The notes below the pieces were generated by a model. It ran no database searches, was not told the DNA's origin, and worked only from the letters and a program-made list of their open reading frames with translations. Positions 14,101 through 23,200 of a stretch of DNA of 64,000 bases are shown in pieces. Source of the DNA: Heliopora coerulea. Its lineage: Eukaryota; Cnidaria; Anthozoa; Scleralcyonacea; Helioporidae. A program made the position numbers and the translations under genes. The stretch covers positions 1-64,000 of the forward strand of contig JASJOG010000542.1 in assembly GCA_030142905.1 (NCBI GenBank), given 5' to 3'. The first letter of the stretch is position 1. Every line of letters starts with the position of its first letter.

Positions 14101-15120
14101 TAACTTAGCTACTGCACTACAGTATTTCTAGTTTTGTGTTAGGAATATTATTTTTCAACGACAGGGTGTACTCTAGCTTGCGGATGACGTTCTATAGGAA
14201 TTTGAGATTGGATTAGGTATTCACATATTTAAAACGCGTTTTTGAATTTTTGCGGACTACGCAACGCTTAAATAAAATGTTTTACACTTTTTTAAAAATG
14301 AATGTCTTTTTTTAAATTTTGTTTAGCTTTATTTGGAGAACAGACACGAAATTAGAAGGTTTCTTAGTGAATTATCCTTGGATGTTCCTCATTATCACAA
14401 TTTGGAGTGGAGATTTGATGTACAAGTGAGTATTGCTGCGTTTTTGTTTTATTTAGCTGCAATCGTCCACGTCGACTGTGCGTGCTACCACCAGAAAAAC
14501 ATGTTCGTTATTTTCTGTTTGGCGAGGCTTTTTTCACTTGGAAAAATGTGACTCACTTAAAGTACAGTGCTCCTCCATGTTTGATTTCTGAGTCCAAAAG
14601 AGCATAACAGAATCAAATGTTTCCTCCCAATGGTACTGAAATGACATCAATGTTCCCTCTATATACCACCACGGAGTTGGTTTTTCTTGAAAGCATCAGT
14701 TAGAAAATGAGTTCGAAAATGAAGGCGTCATGCCAAGATCATTAACGATAACATTTTTGAAATATTGGACCAAAGCCTTCGTTATTGGGTTGAAATGCGA
14801 AACTAAAATGTGTTATTTTAACTTTGTTATAGCTTGCTAGTCGCTCTCTTCAACATCAGACTGAGCCGCAGATCTTATTAAAACTTCATACGAGAAAGGA
14901 AGGTAAAGTAATCCCTAAATGCAGCATGTCATAGTCTGTATGATTTAAGGTATAATTTTTTTGCTGAAAATGAAAAATTCCAATCTGTTTAGGTCAAACA
15001 AAGTCGCACATACTGCAGACGGACCCCGTAAACCTCGTCCATTTGACATCTGAGTTGGAGAATGCATTAGCAGAAATGAAGACTGCCCACTGTCGTAGAA
15101 TAGTGAGAAATATCAAGTGA
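2104..15120 (+). CDS. COMMD2: COMM domain-containing protein 2, complete, 7 exons
   Basis: COMMD2 is a subunit of the COMMD/CCDC22/CCDC93 (Commander) assembly used in endosomal cargo recycling. Coding exons: 2104-2170, 9625-9702, 12887-12969, 13244-13318, 14327-14425, 14833-14902, 14993-15120. Each is bounded by AG and GT with matching phases. Joined, they give 199 residues plus stop, the same length as I recall for the human protein. The start [64 protein letters not shown] and the end [10 protein letters not shown] all follow COMMD2. The COMM domain (from about residue 115) includes the conserved HNLEW tryptophan region. Intron 1 is about 7.5 kb and intron 2 about 3.2 kb; both are filled with transposon remnants. 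The SUMO protease gene converges from the other strand about 2 kb downstream. Confidence 0.97.
3531..4062. mobile_element. hAT-type MITE in COMMD2 intron 1
   Basis: A 532-bp element with terminal inverted repeats: CAGGCTGTTGTGATAT at the left, and the reverse complement of TAGGCTGTTGTGGTATAT at the right. It is flanked by an exact 8-bp direct repeat GTGTCTTG (3523-3530 and 4063-4070), the target-duplication size of the hAT superfamily. The interior is AT-rich, with 'gatAT' repeats and no transposase. It is non-autonomous and was mobilised in trans. Confidence 0.85.
4229..4905. mobile_element. pogo/Tigger-like MITE (TA target) in COMMD2 intron 1
   Basis: The left end CAGTAAAAACTTGCATACAA and the right end, ending TTGTATGCAGGTTTTTTTATTG, are imperfect inverted repeats of about 25 bp. 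Both are bordered by TA (4227-4228 and 4906-4907), the target of Tc1/mariner/pogo transposons. CAGT-AAAACYT-type ends are typical of pogo/Tigger. No transposase frame survives. Confidence 0.65.
4954..5052. repeat. Short MITE-like repeat, copy 1
   Basis: About 100 bp with inverted ends (TTAACTCATTAAAGGGCAGGG and CCCTTGCCTCTTACTGGGTTA). A second copy at 61102-61211 shares both ends and the central 'taGCCAGAxTAAAA' block, which marks it as a dispersed family. A half-copy (aaacccattaaggggc) is near 41900. Confidence 0.55.
5060..7850. other. COMMD2 intron 1 interior, nothing recognised
   Basis: AT-rich intronic sequence. Overlapping frames at 6799-7134 (minus) and 6887-7177 (plus) are open on both strands but match no family and have no splice context. 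Confidence 0.4.
7857..8034. repeat. Foldback of a tRNA-derived SINE (near-perfect palindrome)
   Basis: Two 83-bp arms (7857-7939 and 7951-8033) are reverse complements with one mismatch, around an 11-bp loop. Each arm carries the SINE B-box-like GGTTCGATCCC plus a family tail (GAGCTTGAAGATCGTTCATC). The same tail occurs at 13.4, 16.2 and 33.5 kb. The structure looks like two opposed truncated SINE copies. A transcript would form a long hairpin. Confidence 0.85.
8514..8644. repeat. Small MITE-like repeat with TGTAGGAGG ends
   Basis: A stretch of about 130 bp begins near TGTAGGAGG and closes near CCTCCTACA, with a second weaker inverted match (TCAAATTGAG and ATTGAGAAG) inside. Only the 9-bp ends are clear, so this is tentative. 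Confidence 0.3.
8650..9624. other. COMMD2 intron 1, 3' end, no feature
   Basis: AT-rich intronic DNA ending in the pyrimidine-rich acceptor of COMMD2 exon 2 (TTTCTTTAATTTCTAG at 9609-9624). No repeat ends or extra exons were found. Confidence 0.4.
10737..11517. mobile_element. pogo/Tigger-like MITE in COMMD2 intron 2
   Basis: The left end is CAGTAAAACCTGAGTTGTAC. The reverse complement of the right end reads CAGCAGAACCTGAGTTTTAC. The subterminal block TACGACCACCTG recurs several times at both ends. The target TA is intact on the right (11518-11519) and reads TG on the left. No transposase remains in its 781 bp. Confidence 0.75.
11520..12445 (+). mobile_element. GC-rich-ended hAT derivative with transposase N-terminal remnant
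   Basis: Both edges are unusually GC-rich for this window (CCCGGGCCCGG runs at 11523-11560; GGGGCCCGC and CCGGGGCCCGC at 12410-12442). A frame from ATG 12112 starts [19 protein letters not shown]. This resembles the basic N-terminus of ZMYM1-like hAT transposases and is soon lost. The exact ends and a target duplication could not be fixed, and the left end abuts the preceding pogo-like element. The identification is by resemblance only. Confidence 0.45.
13399..13512. repeat. Second SINE-tail foldback, in COMMD2 intron 4
   Basis: An inverted repeat of about 114 bp starts AATGAATGATAGATGAACGA and ends with its reverse complement, with only a few mismatches. The arms carry the same tail (GATGAACGATC, CAAGCTC, TGATTTCTGAGC) as the 7.9-kb foldback but lack the B box. 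It lies 80 bp after exon 4 of COMMD2. Confidence 0.75.
13641..13811. repeat. MITE with TACCGTATTTCC-type ends
   Basis: The left end GTATTGTATTTCCTCTATTT and the right end AAATTAAGGAAATACGGTA are inverted repeats. The interior repeats 'GGGGxxTTATTAGAAGGAGGGG' twice. This terminal motif recurs in many animal MITEs. It lies in COMMD2 intron 4. Confidence 0.5.
14030..14336 (+). repeat. Source copy of a segmental duplication (COMMD2 intron 4 into exon 5)
   Basis: The 3' part of intron 4 plus the first ~10 bp of exon 5 (agCTTTATTTGG) aligns along its whole length with 16681-16972. Shared blocks include AAATGGAGAAATAAA, GCGATTAAGG, TTAGCTACTGC and TTTCTAGTTTTGTGT. Confidence 0.7.
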
Positions 15121-16225
15121 TATCAACAGTTATCGGCAATAGTTAATTGTCATCGCCATTTTTTTGTCTTAGTGTTTTAAATTACTGAGCTACACACCAC
15201 TATATATACATTCAACGTGTATAAATTTTTTCGTAATTCAAGATTACAGATTACTTAATTTGATCATAAAATTAGATTTATTTTGGAAGGTTGAAATTTG
15301 GAATTAAAATTAAGTTGAAATTAAAATTAATTTAATCAAACGAAAGTTACCTATTAGTTGAAGTTTGATCGAGATTTCTACGAGTTATTGGACGGAATCA
15401 CTCGTGAGACAGTGCGGAAACGAATAAGCGTCAGTCTGAGATCATACAGATGGTCATTTCCCAAATTTAAGTACTGTGGATGGGTGGCTTACGTAGATGC
15501 AGACAGTCTTGATGGGCACGTGACTCCTATTGACCATTAATTCGTAGAATCTCAGCAAACATTGACTTACAGGCAGGTCTCATCTAATTTTTAAACTTTA
15601 CTTCGTTACTGACTTACGTCACTACGAAGTAGCGTGTGGGACCAATAACTACGAGCACAATATATGTACGGCAGTACAAAGAAGCTGTATTTAATTATCA
15701 ACCTAGATCAATATGAAATGACATAAGTCTTACAATTTAAGTTAGGTTTGGCACTTAAAAAAAAAGACTGGGTAAAATTTCCCTTGATCCACACATCATA
15801 ATTCGGGATCAACAATCTTTAAAACGTGTTTAAGACAGTTTATGTTTACCTGCTATCTACTGGTTCGGTATGACCGGAACCATCCAAGAGGAATTTCCTT
15901 TAAAGCCTCAGAGCTCCGATTTTGAAACTGGTGGTGCTTCGATCAACCGTGTCAAATGCCTTCGAGCGAGGAGTACTGCGTATGAACAAAACCCTTATCC
16001 ATGTTTACCGGCCATTCATTAGTTAAGCTAGTTAAGATGTGCACTTTCTGAGGAATGAGGGGCAAACATTCCTTCGAGCGGATGAACCGGCAGAAAATCC
16101 AAGAAATGGTGATGCATGAATGTTAAAGTAAGGAAAATCCAAGGGAATAAAGTATACAAACCGATGTTTTTGTCTGTTCGTGCTAGAAAAAAAATCGTGA
16201 ACTTGCAAAGGAATAAATTTGAAGT
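15121..16225. other. Sequence 3' of COMMD2
   Basis: Contains the presumed COMMD2 3' UTR, without a clear canonical polyadenylation signal near the stop, then AT-rich DNA. The 60-codon open stretch at 15358-15540 has no family match. Confidence 0.4.
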
Positions 16226-16358
16226 GAGATGACAGATGAACGATCCTCAAGCTCTATCCTCAGTAAAACGATTTCTGAGCCCTAGACGGGGATCGAACCC
16301 GCAACCTTCTGATGACCGGTGAGACGCTCGAACCATTGAGCTACCAAGACTCAGAGCG
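16226..16358 (-). repeat. tRNA-derived SINE, near full-length head
   Basis: Read on the minus strand, it starts with the A-box-like TGGTAGCTCAATGGTTCGAG, followed by TCACCGGTCATCAGAAGG, the B box GGTTCGATCCC, and the family tail ending in GAGCTTGAGGATCGTTCATC. The A-to-B spacing fits a tRNA-derived RNA polymerase III promoter. It is the most complete copy of the family in the window (others at 7.9, 33.5 and 47.9 kb). Confidence 0.8.
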
Positions 16359-16680
16359 CATCCCCCCCAACCATGAGTATATCAGTAGTTAAACTATGAT
16401 AAGCTTGTCCACGACTAACTACATGGTAATAGTAATCGGAAATTTTTCTTCACCATTGCTATCTACTGCATCTGAACTCAAGTTTGTTTGTATGATACCC
16501 AAATTTCTTTCCAAGCAACTGCCGAAGATTTTGTCATAAACGCTATGAAGTGTTTAAAGCCTACCAAAGCTGGACTTGAATGGATCACCGTACGCTTGCT
16601 TAATGATCCTCTCGTTGACGTTCTTATTTAACCTGTCCCTGCAACAAAGTACTGTTCTTCTATTTCGAAAAATGCGAGGG

Positions 16681-16972
16681 CTATGAACGCTGACGAAAAT
16701 GGAGAAATAAAAATAACTAAGCGATTAAGGTACATGTCACCTGAATTTGGCTTAGCTACTGCCTATTTCTAGTTTTGTGTATGGAATATTTTTAAACGAC
16801 AGAAAGTGTGTTAGGCTTGCGGGTGGCTTTCTACAGGAATTTGAAATTGCATTAAATGTTCACGTATGTGAAACGCCCCGTTGAATATCAGCAGACAATG
16901 TAACGTTTGAATAAGAATGTTGTCCAGTAATTTACGTAATTTTTTCCCTAAATATTGTTCAGCTTTATTTGG
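16681..16972 (+). repeat. Duplicate of COMMD2 intron 4 / exon 5 junction
   Basis: Diverged copy of 14030-14336, including the splice acceptor (TTGTTCAG) and the first ten exon bases, after which homology stops (GGTTACATG instead of GGAGAACAG). It sits between COMMD2 and the last exon of the SUMO protease. The divergence suggests an old event. Confidence 0.7.
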
Positions 16973-17115
16973 TTACATGTTATAGTCTCTCTAGAGATAA
17001 TGAGTCGAACCGGCAGAGATATACCAGCCAGGAAAAAACGTGGAATCGCAATATTTGTCTTGAATAAATGACCACCGATTAAATGGTCGTAGGCCCTGCC
17101 AGTTTTTATGCACAG

Positions 17116-17255
17116 CTAAACGAACTCACTTAGCTCCAAGTAAAGCAATGGCTTGTCCGCGTCGAAATCCAAAACTTTGTATATCATCTTTGTCTTAATA
17201 TCACGGAGACAGTTAATGAGATTCTCGACATATTCAGCTTCCCCCTTCAGGTTTT
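17116..17255 (-). CDS. Probable terminal exon of the SUMO protease
   Basis: A minus-strand frame reads [20 protein letters not shown], then [10 protein letters not shown], and ends in TAG at 17116-17118. The [12 protein letters not shown] stretch resembles the C-terminal helix of Ulp/SENP proteases (MPYFRKRMVWEIL in SENP1). The acceptor site is unclear: the frame is open up to about 17298. Exon membership is inferred from position and this short match. Confidence 0.45.
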
Positions 17256-20200
17256 TTTCTGTTTTGTCGTAGCTATAGTTACCCCTCGCCTTCCTCACTT
17301 ACAGCGCGTGCGCAATGAAGTCGTAGCCGGGCTGGCCCAGTTCAAAGCAATCATGAGAAAAAGTCAGCCCGGTAAAGCGGGATCCCGGTCGATACCAGCC
17401 GGGATTTCGACTAAGTGGGCTGGATCGCTTCCTATATAATCGCAGAAACTTTTTACAGTCTACTTCAGAATTAAAGTCAAATCTCGGCAAAACGAGCCAG
17501 CCAGTTTAACCGAGCTGGCCGAGTCCATTTGGTCAGCCCTAGTACACAGATGACACAAATTTACATGGTGGTTATTTGAAATAAATCTCAGTTTGTGATT
17601 TCTCCTTATTTATAGACCCACACCCCTCAAAAGCTCGGTTGTGTACCACTAAAGTCGGCTCTTCGATAAAGAAACGAATTTCGTTCTGAACGAGTACAAA
17701 CCCTGTAATTTAATTCACGCAATATTTGATTTTTGATGTGAATCATTGGACCTGCATCAGTTGTTTGGATGTTTTGAATTTACAATTGCTCCTACCAAAA
17801 ATGTCAAATGAGATTGATTTCTTGCTACCTAAAGTAGGTTTTCTTCAGTTGATTGTAAGATTGTTTATAATCACTGTCGTTTTCATTCTAGATAAGCAAG
17901 CACCGAAACCGAGTTTGAGGTAGTGTATATTCTACAGATTGAGAAACTGTACATTCACCAACTCAGTGTGAATACATGCAGTACATCGAACTGATTTTTA
18001 ATGCGTGCTTTCTATACGTGCTGTCGATTTTTAGCCAATCAGAGCCTAAGCTCCTAAATTGCCTTAGTAAATTTCATAGATCAACACTAGCTTCTGCACT
18101 GATAGGGATTAAGTGAAAAAAAAATCACGGCGAGATGTCAAGGAAAACTGACTAGATCATGGATTAATTTGACATACTTCATGTTCAATCATTTTTTTTT
18201 GTTAACAATACGACGTATAACATACTTGTGCGAGTCGTTCAAGGATTGAGCAAACGTACGCGTTACCTGCTGAGCATTTAAGCGTGAATAAATATTTAAT
18301 TTTTACAAGTACAAGGGATATTGCAGGTATTACAGAAACGTAGTAAAATAATAGCGTAGAAATGCTGTTATCTACGGTAGTTTGCACTTTGATTCTGTGC
18401 ATTCTTCAGTATTGCAGAGGATGGAACGACGGTGTGTTAAAGATGGACAGCAAATATCTCGCTGCCCCACTTGATCCATCTCGCGTGCAGAATGCATATT
18501 GGGCGGTTCTTCTCCAGACGTCCTATGTTTCTCATGCTTGTTCTCGTTATAAAATGACAAAAGAGATCGGCTCAGTATATATCTAGAAATAATTTTCCAG
18601 AACAAATTTCTTTGGTTATCAACCTCCGTGCCAGTGGAATGTTATTTTGTGTGAACTTCATTGGGATATCAAGTGCAAGACATTTGGCATACTGCGAAAA
18701 TAAAGATAAAATTAATGAGGATTCTTTCACGCAAAAATGCATTTAGTAAAGACGAAAAAGAAATGTAGCACCACATCTTTTGCTGCTCATTACCAGAAAA
18801 TTTACCATCATTAATACCAACCTCAAACTCAGAAACACGGATATACATTCATTTATTAAATCAACACAATTTACGCTTTTGTCTCTTTTATTGAAAATTT
18901 TTGCCCTGAAAGTAACATCATTAGCGTAGATACGTAACCATTCCCATGAATGGGCGTTCAAACAACAGGCAACAATTAACGCCATTCTACTATACATGAG
19001 GGAGAATAACAGTTTGATTAGGCAAGCACGCACGTACTTTAATCTTTGACTTAGAAACATTTTTTAAGGGAAAGCTGATGTAAGCAAAGTTCTGTGAACC
19101 GTTTGAAGTTTACACGTGAAGATTACATGTAACCTTAAATGCTACACACTGGACAAATGTCTTGCGTAACTGAAATTTTATTGTCCCTGATGTATAATAT
19201 AAAAGAATGACGTTAATCAACTTAATGGTTGTCTGCTGGCGCTATAGGTCCCTCGGCAAACGACGAAACATTGTTTCCCAGCAATATTTCCCGAACATGG
19301 CTAAACGACGAAACATTTAGTGAGAAACATTCACAAGCAGTGTCAATGAGTGTATTCAGTGATGAGTATACAGCAAAGCCCTGGGCAATAGGTAACAATG
19401 CTTCTCGGACAGGCAAGGGTAAGCAAAGAAACAATGTTCCGAAACAGAAATCCAGGCCGGGAAGCAAAAAATGTTTCTGAGTTCTCTAAGAAACAATCTT
19501 TGTCACCTAAACAATGTTTCCACGGGTGGCTAAACGGAAGAACATTTCATGTAATATCGAAAATCTTAAATGTTTCCGCAACAACGTTTCCTCGTTTGCC
19601 CAGGGCCTAAAATACCCTTTCTTACAAATGGTTACGTATCTATGCTAATAATACCTATGCAAAAATTTTACATTAACGCGACAAAAGTGTAAATGATTGC
19701 TGTTTCGATAAAATGAATGTATTTTCGTGTTAATAAGGTTGGCGTTAATGGCAGTAAATTTTGTGGTAATGAACAGAAAAAGGTGTTGTATATATCAAAT
19801 TTCCTTACCAAACAAACGAAAACTCCACAGTCATCTTGGTTTTCCTGGACTGGATTATCCTAAATGAGAAAGTTTGATTGTTAATAAACAAGAGCTGGAA
19901 TAATTCGGCTTGCTCCTCGTGTTTGTCTTTCTTGGCGTTAACTTTCTACCTAACTTACTTCCACAAGTTTTCTTTGCCACCTCTTGAGTAACTTAGCAAA
20001 TGTTCTACCACCATCACCACCAAATCATACAGTAACACCTAAGCCAAGCCTATTCCCATTTCCTCAGTGAGTACTCCCCATCAGTATTTAATAATAAATC
20101 ATAACATAGATGTAATATAACGCAGCTTTTGATTGGCTGCCCTGTTTGCTCCATCTCTCCATGAAGCACAAGAAAAAAGGGCGTGGGGAAAAAATTTTCA

Positions 20201-23200
20201 AAAAAAAAATTCTGAAGAATTACCCGGTCTTCAAGTGGCTGATAAAAAATAATCCAGAATTTTGGCCTACCTAAGCAGAAAGTAGCTTATGCAGCGAAGT
20301 AAAGTTTGTTTTCCATAATTTTTTGTGTGATGCTAAGATAAAAAAAGAAATGGTTCATGATTTGGAGTGTTCTGTTGAGGTATGGATGCACTTGGGAAGT
20401 TGAGAGAGCATTCAGAAATCTAGAGTTGCTCTCGACCATCACCTCGAGCAATTCTTAAGTTTTTTTCGCGCTCTCCCAACTTTCCGCGTGCATCCATCAT
20501 TCAATGGAGCACCCAAAATCACGAACCATTTCTCTGTACCGAATTACTCATTACTAATAAATGGGTTTAGTATCTCAAACTCAACCACATTCTTTACTTT
20601 TTTGGATGGCATTTGCCAACATCTTTCGCTCAACCAAATGATGAAGCTAGATTTTCGTTCAATCGACAATTGTTGTATATCGGTTTTGGGTTTTCAACAA
20701 AACAGTATCAAACTTTAAGACGCACCTCTGCGTTAGCCAATCAGGACTCGCCTACATAATTATTCCCGTGCTTTCTAACGGAGAAAAAATATCTCAGATT
20801 AAGAACTGGTCTCCAAGTGAAACTTACTGGTTCACCAACGAGTGTTTTTTTCCGTCTTTTACAAATGCATAACTCAACTGCTGTATATAGTCGGATATAA
20901 AATACAGTCGAATTGATTCAGACCCATTCCCATCATTTATTTAAGCCTCAAGTACGTTGCATTTTTAAGTTCATTTATAGTTCTAAACATTCCCATTTGT
21001 TCTCGCCACTTCGGAGGTTGCCGTATCTTTTCTTTTTTAGAAATTTTATTATATTCTTCCGAAGCCACTGTTATCAAGAAATTCACAATCGGCTTAAGCT
21101 ATATAGTTAAAGACAAGTTGAATATTAATCTCTTTCAAAGATTCCGCTAAATATGTTGGTTCAGTCGTCCGTTGATGCTTGACAGCGTTTCGTCACCCTG
21201 ATCAAACGATGCCTTTCTAACATTTGACGGCAGGTCCAATGTTTCATAGTTTGGCCAAGGCTTCACCAAGGTGAAAAGATCATTCATATTATGGACGTTC
21301 CTTCATATGTTAAAAATTTGACCCAATTTTTAAAAATACACCCTCCTTACCTAAGTTTACACTAGCTGTATTATTGCTTTCATCAATTAAACGTCAACAA
21401 TACTTTTTATCTTTCCCCCATATTACAATTCTTATAGAAGAAACCAGTCACTAATGACTAGCTACAGTGGTTCCTCGATTATCCGTACCTCGGTTATCCG
21501 AACCTCGACTATCCGAACGCCATATGAGTTCAGAAAAAAAAATTAATCGAACATGTTTCATTCATCCGAACGAAATCGCCACACTCGAACATGAAAATAA
21601 TCAATTTAACATTACGTTTTGAAGTCGTTACGTTTTTTCGAAGAATTAAATTCAGTTGAAGTGATATACAGACACTGCACGAAATGTTGTGTTTCGGTCG
21701 TGTATTGCTGGTTCACAACCGTTTTCACGTCCGTGTACACCTGTTACACAGACTTAACAGACCAATAACAGTCTGTATACTAAACATTTTGCACAGCGAC
21801 TATAAACTAAGGTTTTGAGTAAAATTCGATTATCCGGTATTTTGGCTTATCCGAACGGTTTTTCAAATCGCTGTGTACAAAGCGTTCGGATAAACGAGGA
21901 ACTACTGTATTAGACTGTTTGATTTTGGATTTGCAACTCCGCATAAAACCTTTCACTATTAGTTAAACTGATGGGTTTTCCAATACAACCAGTGGGAAAG
22001 TATTTCGTTTCTAAAACTGACGATTCTCTAAATCGGAATGTCTCAAAACTATTGGTTGGTAAAATCATATACTTCACCTGGCAAGTTGTTAAGTGCCAGT
22101 TCGTGTAACGATAATGTCTTCTAACACTCTCTCGGTTCAAATATTCTCTTAAAACCTAATGAGCAAAAAAAGAAAAGCATTTTTTTTAAAAAAAAGGAAA
22201 AGATGAATTGGCAAGTACTGCATTTTTACTTTATACATTGATATTAAACGCATACCTTCTGGCAGGCAATATCTGGTAATCTTTTGAAAGAGTTATAATA
22301 CGTAATAACCTAAAATTCATATTAAAAAAGGAGAAAACTGCATTTCAGTATTCGTTCAATCTAATGTAGCACTCGACTGCTTATTGCCACAGGAGTTCAT
22401 GAATCCTGTAATATCTGGTATCTGATAAAATTTAGGTACTTGGTAATGTAAACTAGATTTTGATTGGACATTTCCAGTACCTTCGCAATGACAAAAATTT
22501 GCTACAAAAGTTTTCCACTACATTTCTGCGGATTTGGCGAGACATGCGGCGTGTGAACGTGCGGAAAGCCAAACTTAGATTTGTGGCGAATCTTTAATTC
22601 AATTTTGGTCCCCACAGCTCTGAAGCACCACTGACCATCAAATCGTTGCCTAAGACCATACGAATTTGTGAACAGCATGTCTCAGAAAAGCGCGAAAAAT
22701 TGTGTTGGGTTTATTAATACAAGACAGCCGAACACATTTCTCCCGAACAGAAGAGGACAACTAAAAGGATGGTCCAGTAGCCGGGACTTGACTTCACTAA
22801 TTAGCAGTCTAAAATTTTTGAATTTATCCAACCTAAATTTTCATCCCCCCAATGAAAAATGGTAATTAATACTTGGTTCTTGTTCAGTCCACACGGGCAA
22901 AAACGAGTAGAAGCTTCAGACATTCGTAAATCTTAAAATCAAAACAAACATGGCCAATGCTTTAGCCAATCTTTGAGTTTTGAAATAATTCTCTTTTTAA
23001 TGAGGTCTACCGAAAACCAGCTAATGTAAGAGAACATAGAAATAATGAGAAAGGCAAAATTTTTGAAAAAAGTGACAACGTTTCCAAAGAGAAAAAACAT
23101 ACGCCTACCACTGTCTCGACTAAGACTTTGCAAGCTGATTTCGATTGCTTTGGAACTCCGTCGAGATGTATACTAAACCAAAATGGGGTCGCATAATGCT

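Noticed and set aside
18202..18605. Short frames with hydrophobic stretches, including a signal-peptide-like [16 protein letters not shown].
   Set aside because: No supporting exon structure; an attempted splice into the protease does not keep phase.
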